The notes under the pieces: model-generated
Database searches by the model: none
What the model saw: only the letters and a program-made list of their open reading frames with translations
What the model was told of the DNA's origin: nothing
Origin: Mucilaginibacter_A sp050954285
GTDB lineage: Bacteria; Bacteroidota; Bacteroidia; Sphingobacteriales; Sphingobacteriaceae
Length of the DNA stretch: 64,000 nucleotides
Direction of reading: 5' to 3'
Assembly (NCBI GenBank): GCA_050954285.1
Contig: JBPBPL010000012.1
Coordinates: 1 to 64,000 of the forward strand
Program-made: the position numbers and the translations under genes
Part shown: positions 54,043 to 62,859 of the stretch, in pieces
Position numbering within the stretch: the first letter of the stretch is position 1
Layout of the letters: every line of letters starts with the position of its first letter

Positions 54043-54609
54043 ATGATTAATAATTCAATTCCAGACTTTGATCACAATTTTGTAACACCTCCTCATAAAG
54101 GTAACCCAACAAATCGTTCAGATTTATCACCTTATATTTGTACATCAATAGAGTTTTGTGAAAAATTTTCAACTTCTACAGAAAGAATCAGTATCTTAAA
54201 AAGCTTTTTAACGTTTAGAGAACTGTTGACAACGTATGGAATGATTAATGGCTTTCAATGGATTGATGGTAGTTTTTTAGAAAATATAGAACAACTTGAA
54301 AATAGACACCCAAGAGATTTAGATTTAGTTACAATATATTGGGGATATGACATTAACTTTCAAAAACAATTAGTTGTTAAGCTTCCTGAATTTGCAAATC
54401 CAATACTTTCAAAACAAAATTACAAATTGGATCATTATCCCGTAGATGCTGGGTATTCTCCTGAAGTTACCGTTGAAAATACTCGTTATTGGACACAGTT
54501 GTTTTCGCATAATAGGAGTGGTGTCTGGAAAGGAATGTTATCTATAGCCTTAAATACACCAATTGAAGATGCTAATGCTTTAAATTACCTTCAAACTTTA
54601 GTGCCATGA
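54043..54609 (+). CDS. Nucleotidyltransferase-like hypothetical protein (resembles DUF6932)
   Basis: The 188-residue protein has a segment FQWIDGSFLENIE followed 8 residues later by PRDLDLVTIYWG, a spacing that recalls the GS...DxD active site of small nucleotidyltransferases and the DUF6932 group. No other domain was recognised and there is no signal peptide. It overlaps the next gene by 4 bases (ATGA). Three sampled lines in this cassette gave about 28-38% G+C, below the 43% of a sampled glycosidase line. No copy of the 12-base repeat is found from 53049 to 56993. A toxin-antitoxin or defence role is possible but speculative. Confidence 0.65.
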   Translation: MINNSIPDFDHNFVTPPHKGNPTNRSDLSPYICTSIEFCEKFSTSTERISILKSFLTFRELLTTYGMINGFQWIDGSFLENIEQLENRHPRDLDLVTIYWGYDINFQKQLVVKLPEFANPILSKQNYKLDHYPVDAGYSPEVTVENTRYWTQLFSHNRSGVWKGMLSIALNTPIEDANALNYLQTLVP

Positions 54610-55517
54610 CAGTAAGAAGAATAAGAGAAAATATCAATATTCAGATTTTAGAAACTGAAAAGTTACTTAGTGTAGTTGAGCATCATCCTATTATGAGCTT
54701 TGCTTATCAGCAAAGGTTAAACGATTTAAGGCAAGAACTACAAGGCTTACAAATAAATTCAAAAGAACCAGTTGTAACTTTACTATTTTCTGGTGGTCCT
54801 GTTATGGGATCGACTGGGATTGATGCCAGTTTTCTTGGAAAAGCTATATTGCCATTTCAAAAAATGGTTAATGCAAATCTTGCTCAAAAACATGGAAAAG
54901 TTGGAACTAGAGGTGCATTAAAAAATGTAGATGATGCAAAACTTTTTATAACTGCTTTACCCAGAGGCTCATTTGGTGTCGAATTATCAAAACTAACTAA
55001 CAATAATTTATTTGATGAGAATCAAGTTTCTGACTCTTTAGTTCAGATTTCTAAGTTGATTGATTCCTCTGCAAAAAGTGACGAAGATTTTGCTGCAACC
55101 CTTGATGATATTTCTCAAAGAGAATTTGCAGGTTTAAGACAGTTTTTAAAAGTTGTTGCGGATGATAAAGCCGGTGTAAGTATTGAGTCAGGTGATATTA
55201 GGTCTTCTTTAAGTATTGACGATGCTCAAAACGCATATTTTAGAGTAGCCGCAGCAAAGACAAATCAAAAAGAAATTAAAATTCAAGGATATCTAAAAGG
55301 TATATTGTTAGAATCTTGGAGGTTTGATTTTATAGATTTAAATGAACAAAAATATACTGGCCCTATAAGCTCTGCTCTTTCCGAAGAACAAGTAAGCGAA
55401 TACATTAGAGAGTTTTTTAATAAAGAATGTGTGGCTAAATTTAAAAAAACAACAGTATCTCTTAATAATGGGCGAGCAAAAAATAATTATATACTTGAAG
55501 GAATCGAAAGTATTTAG
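54606..55517 (+). CDS. Hypothetical protein, partner of the nucleotidyltransferase-like gene
   Basis: I do not recognise this 303-residue protein. The N-terminus (residues 1-55) is helical and possibly coiled (IRENINIQILETEKLLSVVEHH... LNDLRQELQGLQ). A middle section has LLFSGGPVMGSTGIDASFLGKAILPFQKMV, and the C-terminal half contains predicted strands (EIKIQGYLKGILLESWRFDFID, CVAKFKKTTVSL). It is soluble, with no signal peptide, and is translationally coupled to the preceding gene. Low G+C and lack of the local repeat suggest joint horizontal arrival. Confidence 0.65.
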   Translation: MTVRRIRENINIQILETEKLLSVVEHHPIMSFAYQQRLNDLRQELQGLQINSKEPVVTLLFSGGPVMGSTGIDASFLGKAILPFQKMVNANLAQKHGKVGTRGALKNVDDAKLFITALPRGSFGVELSKLTNNNLFDENQVSDSLVQISKLIDSSAKSDEDFAATLDDISQREFAGLRQFLKVVADDKAGVSIESGDIRSSLSIDDAQNAYFRVAAAKTNQKEIKIQGYLKGILLESWRFDFIDLNEQKYTGPISSALSEEQVSEYIREFFNKECVAKFKKTTVSLNNGRAKNNYILEGIESI

Positions 55518-55609
55518 CTGCTCTTTTCCGGCCTTACCTCAATAACAAAACTCAAATCCTAATTTTTGCGATAGTTAATTCTGTTTTTATTAGATTTTAA
55601 TATAGAGGC

Positions 55610-56827
55610 TTAAAAATTTACCACAGACCAGTAAGCTTTTTTAGGCTGCAAATTTTCATCAAACAATAAAGGATAAGCTTTTCGTACAATTCTGCTGGTA
55701 GTTTCTCCTGCTGCTGCGCCTCCGCCCAAACCGCCGCCTCTGGAATCCAGCCAGCTGTATCTGTCGGACAAGTTCCAAAAGGTAACACCGGTAATTACTT
55801 TCTTGTATTGGCGGAAAGTATCGAACACCATTTTGTACTGGTCAGCTTGTTTTTGTTCCAGTTCTGGTGTTAAACCGGCATCGGGAGGAAGAGGCGGCGG
55901 CGTGCTGGCAACCGTTCCGGCAGCAGCGGGATTAGGTCTTGGACGGAATGTCCGGATCGTTATATCCAGTTCTGTGATCTGTATTTTCAACCCTAAAGAA
56001 GAATATTCGTCCAGTGCTTTCCGCAGCAGTTCCGGCGAAGGGTCGTTCAGCTTCCAATGTCCCTGCATCCCAACACCTGTAATGGGCACTTTTGCATCTA
56101 CTAAACTTTTCAGCAGTTTATAAATATGTTCTCTTTTTGCCGGATGCTCGCTGTTGTAATCGTTGTAATATAAAGCGGCTTTTGGGTCGGCAGCGTGTGC
56201 ATATTCAAAAGCTTTCGGAATAAAATCATCGCCGCATATTTTGTACCACATACTGTTGCGCATAAACTTGGTGCTGTCATCATTAATGGCTTCATTTACC
56301 ACATCCCAGGCATAAATTTTTCCTTTATAATGATTGACCACGGTTGTGATATGATCTTTTAGCCGTTGCAGCAGTACCTCTTTGCTTACTTGCTTTCCAT
56401 CGGCATCGGTAAACATCCAGCCGGGTGCCTGATTATGCCACAGCAAATTATGTCCTCGGATCCGAATATGGTGTTTCACCGCAAAATCAACAATAGCATC
56501 TGCATTTTTCCAGTTGTATTCGTTTTCTTTTGGATGGATCGGTCCCATCTTCATATCGTTCTCCGGCGTAACGCTGTTAAATTCCTGCACAATCAAAGCA
56601 GAATCTGCACCTTTTAAAGAAGCCATATTAACGGCCACACCAATCGGGAAATAATTTTTATAGTAATCTTTTAAACCTTTTTTTGCTGATGCAGCAGTTG
56701 CATGCTTTAGAACAGATGAGGGTTTATGCTTCACTTTATATCGAAAACTAAACAGAACTGTAACCAGTGCAAGTGTTAAAATTAAAATACTTTGCTTGGA
56801 TTTTTGAAGGAGAAAATTAGATTTCAT
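55610..56827 (-). CDS. Endo-1,4-beta-xylanase (GH10)
   Basis: The 405-residue enzyme has an N-terminal hydrophobic segment (SILILTLALVTVLFSF) that acts as signal or anchor, then a GH10 barrel: NSVTPENDMKMGPIHP, RIRGHNLLWHNQAPGWMF, the acid/base Glu179 in YAWDVVNEAIND, YYNDYNSEH, VGMQGHWKL and the nucleophile motif IQITELDITI. A Pro/Ala-rich insertion (about residues 302-325) follows the nucleophile strand. GVTFWNLSDRYSWLD closes the barrel. It cuts xylan backbones and is divergent from a GH67 alpha-glucuronidase, which together suggest glucuronoxylan use. Confidence 0.95.
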   Translation of the reverse strand: MKSNFLLQKSKQSILILTLALVTVLFSFRYKVKHKPSSVLKHATAASAKKGLKDYYKNYFPIGVAVNMASLKGADSALIVQEFNSVTPENDMKMGPIHPKENEYNWKNADAIVDFAVKHHIRIRGHNLLWHNQAPGWMFTDADGKQVSKEVLLQRLKDHITTVVNHYKGKIYAWDVVNEAINDDSTKFMRNSMWYKICGDDFIPKAFEYAHAADPKAALYYNDYNSEHPAKREHIYKLLKSLVDAKVPITGVGMQGHWKLNDPSPELLRKALDEYSSLGLKIQITELDITIRTFRPRPNPAAAGTVASTPPPLPPDAGLTPELEQKQADQYKMVFDTFRQYKKVITGVTFWNLSDRYSWLDSRGGGLGGGAAAGETTSRIVRKAYPLLFDENLQPKKAYWSVVNF

Positions 56828-56993
56828 TGTTGCAATTTTAAAAAAAACGGGTTCAAGTTATAATTGAGGCTGGCAGGTTTTCTGAAAGTCCGTTTCTATA
56901 ACAGGCTTTCCGGATTTTTCTAAAGTAAAAATTATCATACTAAAACCGGAACTGCTTTTGTAAAAATTTTGGGAGAAACGTTAAAAGAAATAC

Positions 56994-57005
56994 ATGCTTC
57001 TTTTA
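56994..57005 (-). repeat. GA-type 12-mer in the GH10/GH67 divergent region
   Basis: ATGCTTCTTTTA lies 103 bases before the GH67 start, in the 281-base divergent gap between the two xylan genes. No perfect TAnnTTTG box was found in this gap on either strand. Confidence 0.8.
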
Positions 57006-57108
57006 TAAGGTAAAAAATAGATAAGGCACTGCTTTTTTAATTTTATGTTACATTAGCCAGCAATAAATACCGAACCTTTGGTATCAGCAAAAACCAATTA
57101 CACCAAAA

Positions 57109-59253
57109 ATGAAAAAACTGTTTTTCTATTTTTCCATCCTGATCTTCAGTGCTTTACAGGTTAAAGCAGATAGCGGCTACCGGCTGTGGCTGCGTTATGA
57201 TAAAATCAGCAATCAGGTTTTGTACAACCGATATAAAAGTTCGATTACCGAACTGGTGTTTCCGGGGAAATCTGCCACGCTGATTGCAGCGCAGCAGGAA
57301 ATTACGGCTGGCATAAAAGGCTTGTTGCAGCTGCAACTCCCACAAAAGGAAACTGTAACTTTAAACGGCGCACTGCTGATCGGAACACCAGCTTCCTCTA
57401 GGCAGATCAATTTATTGCCGATAAAAGAAGCATTAAGAGAAGCCGGAAAAGAAGGCTACCTGATCCGGACTTTAAATGTAAACGGAAAAACCGTCAGCGT
57501 AATTGCTGCCAATACAGACATTGGCGTTTTGTACGGCGTATTTAACTTTTTGAAATTACTTCAAACGAATCAGGATATTAAAGCACTGAATCTGGTAGAT
57601 GCTCCGAAAATTCAGCTTCGCTTACTCAATCATTGGGATAATCTGGATGGATCTGTAGAACGTGGTTATGCCGGAAAATCACTTTGGAACTGGGCAACTT
57701 TGCCACAGCAAATCAGTCCGCGCTACATAGATTATGCACGGGCTAATGCCTCAATCGGCATCAATGGTACGGTTTTAACAAATGTAAATGCCAATGCCCT
57801 CATCCTCACCAAAGAATATCTGATAAAAGTTGCGGCACTGGCCAATGCTTTTCGGCCGTATGGCATTAAAGTATATTTAACTGCACGCTTTAGTGCGCCG
57901 ATAGAAATTGGCGGGCTAAAAACAGCAGATCCGCTTGACCCTGCTGTCAGGAAATGGTGGAAAGATAAAACGGATGAAGTCTATCAGCACATTCCTGATT
58001 TTGGAGGATTTTTGGTGAAGGCGAATTCTGAAGGCCAGCCCGGTCCGCAAAATTATGGCCGTAACCATGTGGATGGTGCCAATATGTTTGCCGAAGCTTT
58101 GGCTCCGCATAATGGAATTGTGATGTGGCGTGCTTTTGTTTATGATGAAAAGGTTCCCGATGATCGTACCAAACAGGCTTATACCGAATTTAAGCCTTTG
58201 GATGGACAGTTTAAACCGAATGTGATTGTACAGATTAAAAACGGCCCGCTTGATTTTCAGCCGCGCGAACCTTTTAGTCCATTGTTTGGTGCGATGCCAA
58301 AAACGACTGAAATGATGGAGTTTCAGGTGACCAAAGAATATCTTGGATTTGCAAGTAACCTCGTGTTTTTGGCGCCCTTGTTTAAAGAAGTTTTGAATGC
58401 GGATACTTACAGCAAAGGAAAAGGTTCTACCGTTGCTAAAATTGTGGAAGGAAAGTTAGAAAATCACTCTGTTTCCGGTATGGCTGGCGTGGCCAATATC
58501 GGCAACGATACCAACTGGTGCGGCAATACTTTTGCCCAGTCTAACTGGTTTGCTTACGGTCGGCTGGCCTGGAATCCTGATTTAACTTCTGCAACAATTG
58601 CGGATGACTGGCTTAGGATGACTTTCAATAATGATGAAAGCTTTATCGATCCGGTTAAAAAAATCATGCTGGAATCAAGGGAAGTAGCCGTTAATTATAT
58701 GACGCCGCTTGGTTTGCATCACCAAATGTCTCGTAACATACATTACGGTCCTGGTCCATGGGTAACTGGTGGCCGGGCAGATCAAACCTCTATTTATTAC
58801 AACAAAGCAGATTCGATTGGCATCGGCTTTAACCGTACTTCAACCGGAAGCAATGCGGTGGCTCAGTATTTTCCTGCGGTGAGAAATGAATTTGAAAACA
58901 TCGCAACAACGCCGGAACAATATCTTTTGTGGTTTCACCATGTGGCCTGGAATTATCGCATGAAATCAGGCAATACTTTATGGAATGAACTGGTTGCACA
59001 TTATTATGCCGGTATTGCTTCCGTAAAACAGATGCAGCAAACCTGGGATCAATTGGAACCGAAAATAGATGCGGAACGCTTTCACGAAGAAAAACATGCC
59101 TTGGCCATACAGGAAGAAGATGCGCGCACCTGGAAGGATGCCTGCCTGCTGTATTATCAAACATTTTCGCATTTGCCAATTCCTGCCCAATATGAAAAAC
59201 CAGCGCATGATCTGGCCTATTATGAAAGCCTGCACCTTAATCCGTACAGATAA
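57109..59253 (+). CDS. Alpha-glucuronidase (GH67)
   Basis: The 714-residue protein has a signal peptide ending LQVKADS, a GH67 N-terminal domain (YRLWLRYDKI... GVLYGVFNFLKLLQT), and the central barrel with NHWDNLDGSVERGYAG, the catalytic-region FGGFLVKANSEGQPGPQNYGR, WRAFVYDEKV, NVIVQIKNGPLDFQPREPF and the C-terminal GLHHQMSRNIHYGPGPW. GH67 removes 4-O-methyl-glucuronic acid from the ends of xylo-oligosaccharides. It is divergent from the GH10 xylanase. A repeat copy is in frame at 57422, and a repeat-built hairpin follows 9 bases after the stop. Confidence 0.96.
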   Translation: MKKLFFYFSILIFSALQVKADSGYRLWLRYDKISNQVLYNRYKSSITELVFPGKSATLIAAQQEITAGIKGLLQLQLPQKETVTLNGALLIGTPASSRQINLLPIKEALREAGKEGYLIRTLNVNGKTVSVIAANTDIGVLYGVFNFLKLLQTNQDIKALNLVDAPKIQLRLLNHWDNLDGSVERGYAGKSLWNWATLPQQISPRYIDYARANASIGINGTVLTNVNANALILTKEYLIKVAALANAFRPYGIKVYLTARFSAPIEIGGLKTADPLDPAVRKWWKDKTDEVYQHIPDFGGFLVKANSEGQPGPQNYGRNHVDGANMFAEALAPHNGIVMWRAFVYDEKVPDDRTKQAYTEFKPLDGQFKPNVIVQIKNGPLDFQPREPFSPLFGAMPKTTEMMEFQVTKEYLGFASNLVFLAPLFKEVLNADTYSKGKGSTVAKIVEGKLENHSVSGMAGVANIGNDTNWCGNTFAQSNWFAYGRLAWNPDLTSATIADDWLRMTFNNDESFIDPVKKIMLESREVAVNYMTPLGLHHQMSRNIHYGPGPWVTGGRADQTSIYYNKADSIGIGFNRTSTGSNAVAQYFPAVRNEFENIATTPEQYLLWFHHVAWNYRMKSGNTLWNELVAHYYAGIASVKQMQQTWDQLEPKIDAERFHEEKHALAIQEEDARTWKDACLLYYQTFSHLPIPAQYEKPAHDLAYYESLHLNPYR

Positions 59254-59262
59254 TTCAAACAG

Positions 59263-59318
59263 ATACTTCTTTTACCGGCATTTTTTAGGCGATTAAAAAT
59301 TGCCGGTAAAAGAAGTAT
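59263..59318. terminator. Long hairpin of two GA-type 12-mers after GH67
   Basis: ATACTTCTTTTACCGGCA (59263-59280) pairs perfectly with TGCCGGTAAAAGAAGTAT (59301-59318), an 18-bp stem with a 20-base loop. It starts 9 bases past the GH67 stop. Pairing continues 6 bp beyond the 12-mer on each arm (CCGGCA/TGCCGG). No U run follows directly. It probably acts as transcript end or stabiliser; that is inferred. Confidence 0.65.
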
Positions 59319-59327
59319 TTAGGGTAG

Positions 59328-59335
59328 TAATTTTG
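59328..59335 (+). promoter_or_regulatory. Candidate -7 box for the ABM monooxygenase gene
   Basis: TAATTTTG matches TAnnTTTG and lies 68 bases before the start codon, just after the repeat hairpin. The nearest upstream TTG (59300-59302) is 25 bases away, slightly too far, so only the -7 element is supported. Confidence 0.35.
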
Positions 59336-59403
59336 CTTCTGCATTTATCCTGCAAAAACTAATAACTGTTTTAAACGCTTGTATCAGCAAATAAAACTCA
59401 TAT

Positions 59404-59688
59404 ATGTTAACTGTAATTGCAAAAGTAACCGCCAAAACTGATCAGATCGATACCATAAAAGCTGCTTTAGAATCTGTACTTGAACCAGTGCGAAGCGAAG
59501 AAGGCTGCCTGTTGTATGATTTGCACCAGGACATCAAAGACAAAAATATTTTCTTTTTTTACGAAAACTGGGATAGTTTGGAACACTTGGAAAAGCACCG
59601 GATGACGCCGCACATGGTTCATTTGGGCGAAATGATAAAAGATTTGCTGGAAAACCATATGGAAGTGAACCTGATGGATAAGCTGTAA
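59404..59688 (+). CDS. Putative quinol monooxygenase (ABM domain)
   Basis: The 94-residue protein has the full ABM fold pattern: MLTVIAKVTAKTDQIDTIKAAL, VRSEEGCLLYDLHQD, NIFFFYENWDSLEHLEKHRMTPHMVHL. Small dimeric ABM proteins such as YgiN oxidise quinols or act in aromatic metabolism, while others have unknown roles. It is 45 bases before the cupin gene, so both may form one operon. The substrate is not inferable. Confidence 0.88.
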   Translation: MLTVIAKVTAKTDQIDTIKAALESVLEPVRSEEGCLLYDLHQDIKDKNIFFFYENWDSLEHLEKHRMTPHMVHLGEMIKDLLENHMEVNLMDKL

Positions 59689-59723
59689 ATCAGCGTTTTA
59701 GTCTTATTCACAAAAAAACAAGG

Positions 59724-59735
59724 TAAAAGAAGTAT
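59724..59735 (+). repeat. GA-type 12-mer overlapping the cupin start codon
   Basis: TAAAAGAAGTAT ends in the first two bases of the ATG at 59734, so the repeat fills the ribosome-binding region. It is a plus-strand counterpart of the sites at 47072 and 49332. Confidence 0.85.
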
Positions 59736-60315
59736 GAACAGGACACAATTTTTAGCAATGCTGGGTTTATCTTCTTTTACTTTTTTCAACAGGAAAGCGA
59801 TGGCTCAAGGAACTGTAAAACCAGCAACACATTTGTTCAAAGATGATGGTGTAATTCCAAACAGCAAATATCCGTTATTGCATTATCAAAAGGCTTTTAC
59901 GGAAAACGGTTCGGCCGGTGCAAGCTGGTTGGAACAGCATTTCGCCAAAAATAACTGGACGAATTCCTGGCGCAACGGCGTGTATCCGTTCCATCATTAT
60001 CATAGCACTTCGCACGAAGTTTTGGGCGTTTATTCAGGTTCTGCATTGCTGTTTTTGGGCGGAGAAAAAGGTGCGAAAGTTAAGGTTGAAGCTGGTGACA
60101 TCATCGTAATTCCAGCTGGCGTTGGGCACAAAAACCTGGGAAGCAGCCAAGATTTTGGCGTAGTTGGCGCGTATCCGGATGGCCGAAGCTGGGACGTAAT
60201 GCGCGGCCAGCCTGGCGACCGGCCCAAAGCAGATGAACGGATTGCGGCTTTGCCGGTTCCGGATTTTGATCCGTTTTCAGGAAAATCCGGTGGTTTGGTT
60301 GAGCTTTGGCACTGA
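59734..60315 (+). CDS. Exported cupin-domain protein
   Basis: The 193-residue protein has a leader (NRTQFLAMLGLSSFTFFN... AMAQG) and one cupin domain: VYPFHHYHSTSHEVLGVYSGSA, then VKVEAGDIIVIPAGVGHKNLG, holding His/Glu metal ligands in the usual order. The later segment VVGAYPDGRSWDVMRGQPGDRP is found in a conserved cupin subgroup of unknown function. The start codon overlaps the 12-mer repeat. No enzymatic role can be assigned. Confidence 0.88.
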   Translation: MNRTQFLAMLGLSSFTFFNRKAMAQGTVKPATHLFKDDGVIPNSKYPLLHYQKAFTENGSAGASWLEQHFAKNNWTNSWRNGVYPFHHYHSTSHEVLGVYSGSALLFLGGEKGAKVKVEAGDIIVIPAGVGHKNLGSSQDFGVVGAYPDGRSWDVMRGQPGDRPKADERIAALPVPDFDPFSGKSGGLVELWH

Positions 60316-60324
60316 ATCCGTTCA

Positions 60325-60346
60325 ACATTATTTTACTTAATAATGT
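60325..60346. terminator. Weak AT hairpin after the cupin gene
   Basis: ACATTATT (60325-60332) pairs with AATAATGT (60339-60346) around a 6-base loop, 9 bases after the stop. The stem is AT-only and no U tract follows, so termination is doubtful. Confidence 0.3.
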
Positions 60347-60419
60347 ATCAATTTTGTGCCGATAAAAACAGCATCCCGGTTTTACGATAAGTTGTATTAT
60401 CTTGGGTCTTTTTAAAATC

Positions 60420-62738
60420 ATGAATAAGTTTCTATTGATCATTTTGCCGCTTGCGTTGGCTGCAACTGCAAATGCCCAGCGCAACGTTTTAACCACCGGA
60501 GATTACGAGCAGGCAGAAAAATTTCTCACCTACAACATCGAACCCTTAGTCGATCGGGCCAGTATCCGACCAAACTGGCTGCCAGATGGTCAGTTCTGGT
60601 ACCGCATTTTAACGCCGCAGGGAAGCGAATTTATACTGATCAACCCAGCCAAAAAAACACGCAATGCTGCTTTTAACCAGCAAAAACTGGCGGCTGCACT
60701 TTCATCTGCAACCGGCAAAACTTATACTGCTTTTATGCTGCCTTTTCGGTCGTTCAGTTTTTCTGCCGATCAGCAAGCCATTGTTTTTCAGGCCGATGGC
60801 AAGCAATGGAAATGCGATTTACACACGTATACTATTGTGCCGGATAGTTCTGTAATGGCTACCGGCTCAATGGCAAATGCAGGCGGAAGGGTAGCAAGAG
60901 GAGCCAGTAATCAGGTTTTATCGCCTGATGGAAAAAAAGCAGCTTTCATAAAAGATTATAACCTTTGGGTTCGGGATTTAACTACCAGCCAGCAAACACA
61001 ACTGACGACCGACGGTATCAAAAACTTTGGTTACGCTACGGATAATGCCGGCTGGACAACCAGCGACGCGCCAATCTTGCTTTGGTCGCCGGACTCCAAA
61101 AAAATAGCCACCAACAAGCAGGACGAGCGCAACGTAAGTGATATGTACCTAGTAACCACCAATGTTGGCAAACCAACGCTTCGGACGTGGAAATATCCTT
61201 TGCCGGGCGATAAAGAAATTGCCACGATTCAGCGGGTAATTATCAACGTTGATCAGTCCAAAGTAATTGTGCTACAAATTCCGCCGGATGCGCACCGATC
61301 TACTTTTCAGGATGATATTTCGATGGAAGACTTAAACTGGAGCCCGGATGGTTCTCAATTAGCCTTTATTTCTACCTCACGGGATCATAAACAGGAAAAA
61401 GTGCGGATTGCCGATGCTGCCACAGGTGCCGTGCGCGAAGTTTTCCAGGAAACCGTTCCTACACAATACGAATCTGGCTGGGGCAGTGCCAACTGGAAAT
61501 TTTTGCCGAAATCCAACGAAATCCTGTGGTTTTCTGAGCGTGACAATTGGGGCCATTTATATTTGTATAATGCTTCCAACGGAAAACTAAAAAACCAGAT
61601 TACCAAAGGTGATTGGGTGGTAACGAAAATCATCAGAGTAGATGAAAAAAACCGAATCATTTACTTTATGGCCGATGGCCGCGAACCGGAAAACCTGTAT
61701 TTCAGCCAGTTTTGCAAGATTGGTTTTAATGGAAAACATATGGAAGTGCTTACGCCGGAAAGTGGAAATCATACGGTTTCGGTATCGCCGGACAGCAAAT
61801 ATTTTATCGACAGCTATTCCAAACCAAACGTTCCGCCAGTCATGGTTTTGCGTGATCTGAATGGCAAATTGATTGTTAATCTGGAAAAAACCGATGTTTC
61901 GCGCTTAGCTGCAACCGGGTGGCACGCGCCAATGCCTATTACGATCAAAGCACACGACGGTAAAACGGATTTATATGGTTTGATGTTTACTCCAACAAAT
62001 TTAGATGCACAAAAGAAGTATCCTATTATCGATTATATTTATCCAGGTCCGCAGGGGGGAAGCGTAGGCAGCTGGTCTTTTGCGGCTTCCCGCGGCGATA
62101 ATCAGGCCTTGGCCGAACTTGGTTTTGTAGTGGTTTTAATTGAGGGCACAAGCAACCCGCTGCGTTCCAAAAGTTTTCATGATATGAGCTACGGCAACAT
62201 GTCCGAAAATACACTGCCCGATCAGGTAACCGGCATTCGGCAGCTCGCCCAGAAATATTCGTATATTGATACCAGTCGGGTAGGCATTTGGGGCCATTCC
62301 GGTGGTGGTTTTGCCACAGCTACGGCAATGTTTAAGTATCCGGATTTTTTTAAAGTTGGTATTTCAGAATCCGGAAACCACGATAACCGCAACTATGAGG
62401 ATGATTGGGGCGAACGTTACGACGGCCTGGCCGAAAACTCCGATTACGCTGCACATGCCAACGAACTGTATGCTAAAAACCTGAAAGGCAAACTAATGCT
62501 TGCTCATGGTTTGATGGATAACAACGTGCCTCCGCAGAATACTTTACTGGTAGTAGAAGCTTTGGAAAAGGCCAATAAAGATTATGATTTAGTCGTTTTT
62601 CCGAACAGTGCACACGGTTATGGCAGCTATTCTTATTACATGATGCGCCGTCGCTGGGATTATTTTGTGAAGAATTTGCTGGGTGCCGAGGCGCCGAAAG
62701 AATATGAACTGAAGGGCAAAAGTGATCCGCGGAATTAA
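60420..62738 (+). CDS. Dipeptidyl peptidase IV-like S9 family serine peptidase
   Basis: ATG at 60420 gives a 772-residue protein with a clean signal peptide ending ATANAQR; a TTG at 60402 would only add six residues. An N-terminal beta-propeller (residues about 60-480, with WSPDSKKIATNKQDERNVSDMYL and LNWSPDGSQLAFIS) precedes an alpha/beta hydrolase. The latter has Ser627 in GIWGHSGGGFA, Asp in MLAHGLMDNNVPPQNT, and His in PNSAHGYGSYSY. It probably removes N-terminal dipeptides in the periplasm. The S9 peptidase call is firm; the exact DPP specificity is inferred. A repeat copy lies at 60363 in the upstream gap. Confidence 0.93.
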   Translation: MNKFLLIILPLALAATANAQRNVLTTGDYEQAEKFLTYNIEPLVDRASIRPNWLPDGQFWYRILTPQGSEFILINPAKKTRNAAFNQQKLAAALSSATGKTYTAFMLPFRSFSFSADQQAIVFQADGKQWKCDLHTYTIVPDSSVMATGSMANAGGRVARGASNQVLSPDGKKAAFIKDYNLWVRDLTTSQQTQLTTDGIKNFGYATDNAGWTTSDAPILLWSPDSKKIATNKQDERNVSDMYLVTTNVGKPTLRTWKYPLPGDKEIATIQRVIINVDQSKVIVLQIPPDAHRSTFQDDISMEDLNWSPDGSQLAFISTSRDHKQEKVRIADAATGAVREVFQETVPTQYESGWGSANWKFLPKSNEILWFSERDNWGHLYLYNASNGKLKNQITKGDWVVTKIIRVDEKNRIIYFMADGREPENLYFSQFCKIGFNGKHMEVLTPESGNHTVSVSPDSKYFIDSYSKPNVPPVMVLRDLNGKLIVNLEKTDVSRLAATGWHAPMPITIKAHDGKTDLYGLMFTPTNLDAQKKYPIIDYIYPGPQGGSVGSWSFAASRGDNQALAELGFVVVLIEGTSNPLRSKSFHDMSYGNMSENTLPDQVTGIRQLAQKYSYIDTSRVGIWGHSGGGFATATAMFKYPDFFKVGISESGNHDNRNYEDDWGERYDGLAENSDYAAHANELYAKNLKGKLMLAHGLMDNNVPPQNTLLVVEALEKANKDYDLVVFPNSAHGYGSYSYYMMRRRWDYFVKNLLGAEAPKEYELKGKSDPRN

Positions 62739-62859
62739 TTATGGTTTAGATAAACGCATTGATATTTCGGCTAACACTTCTTTTATCAACCAAAAATAAT
62801 CAAAGTTTCGTTGCCTAAAATTTCTCCTATTGCTGGGGTGATAAAACATTTTTAGTGCC

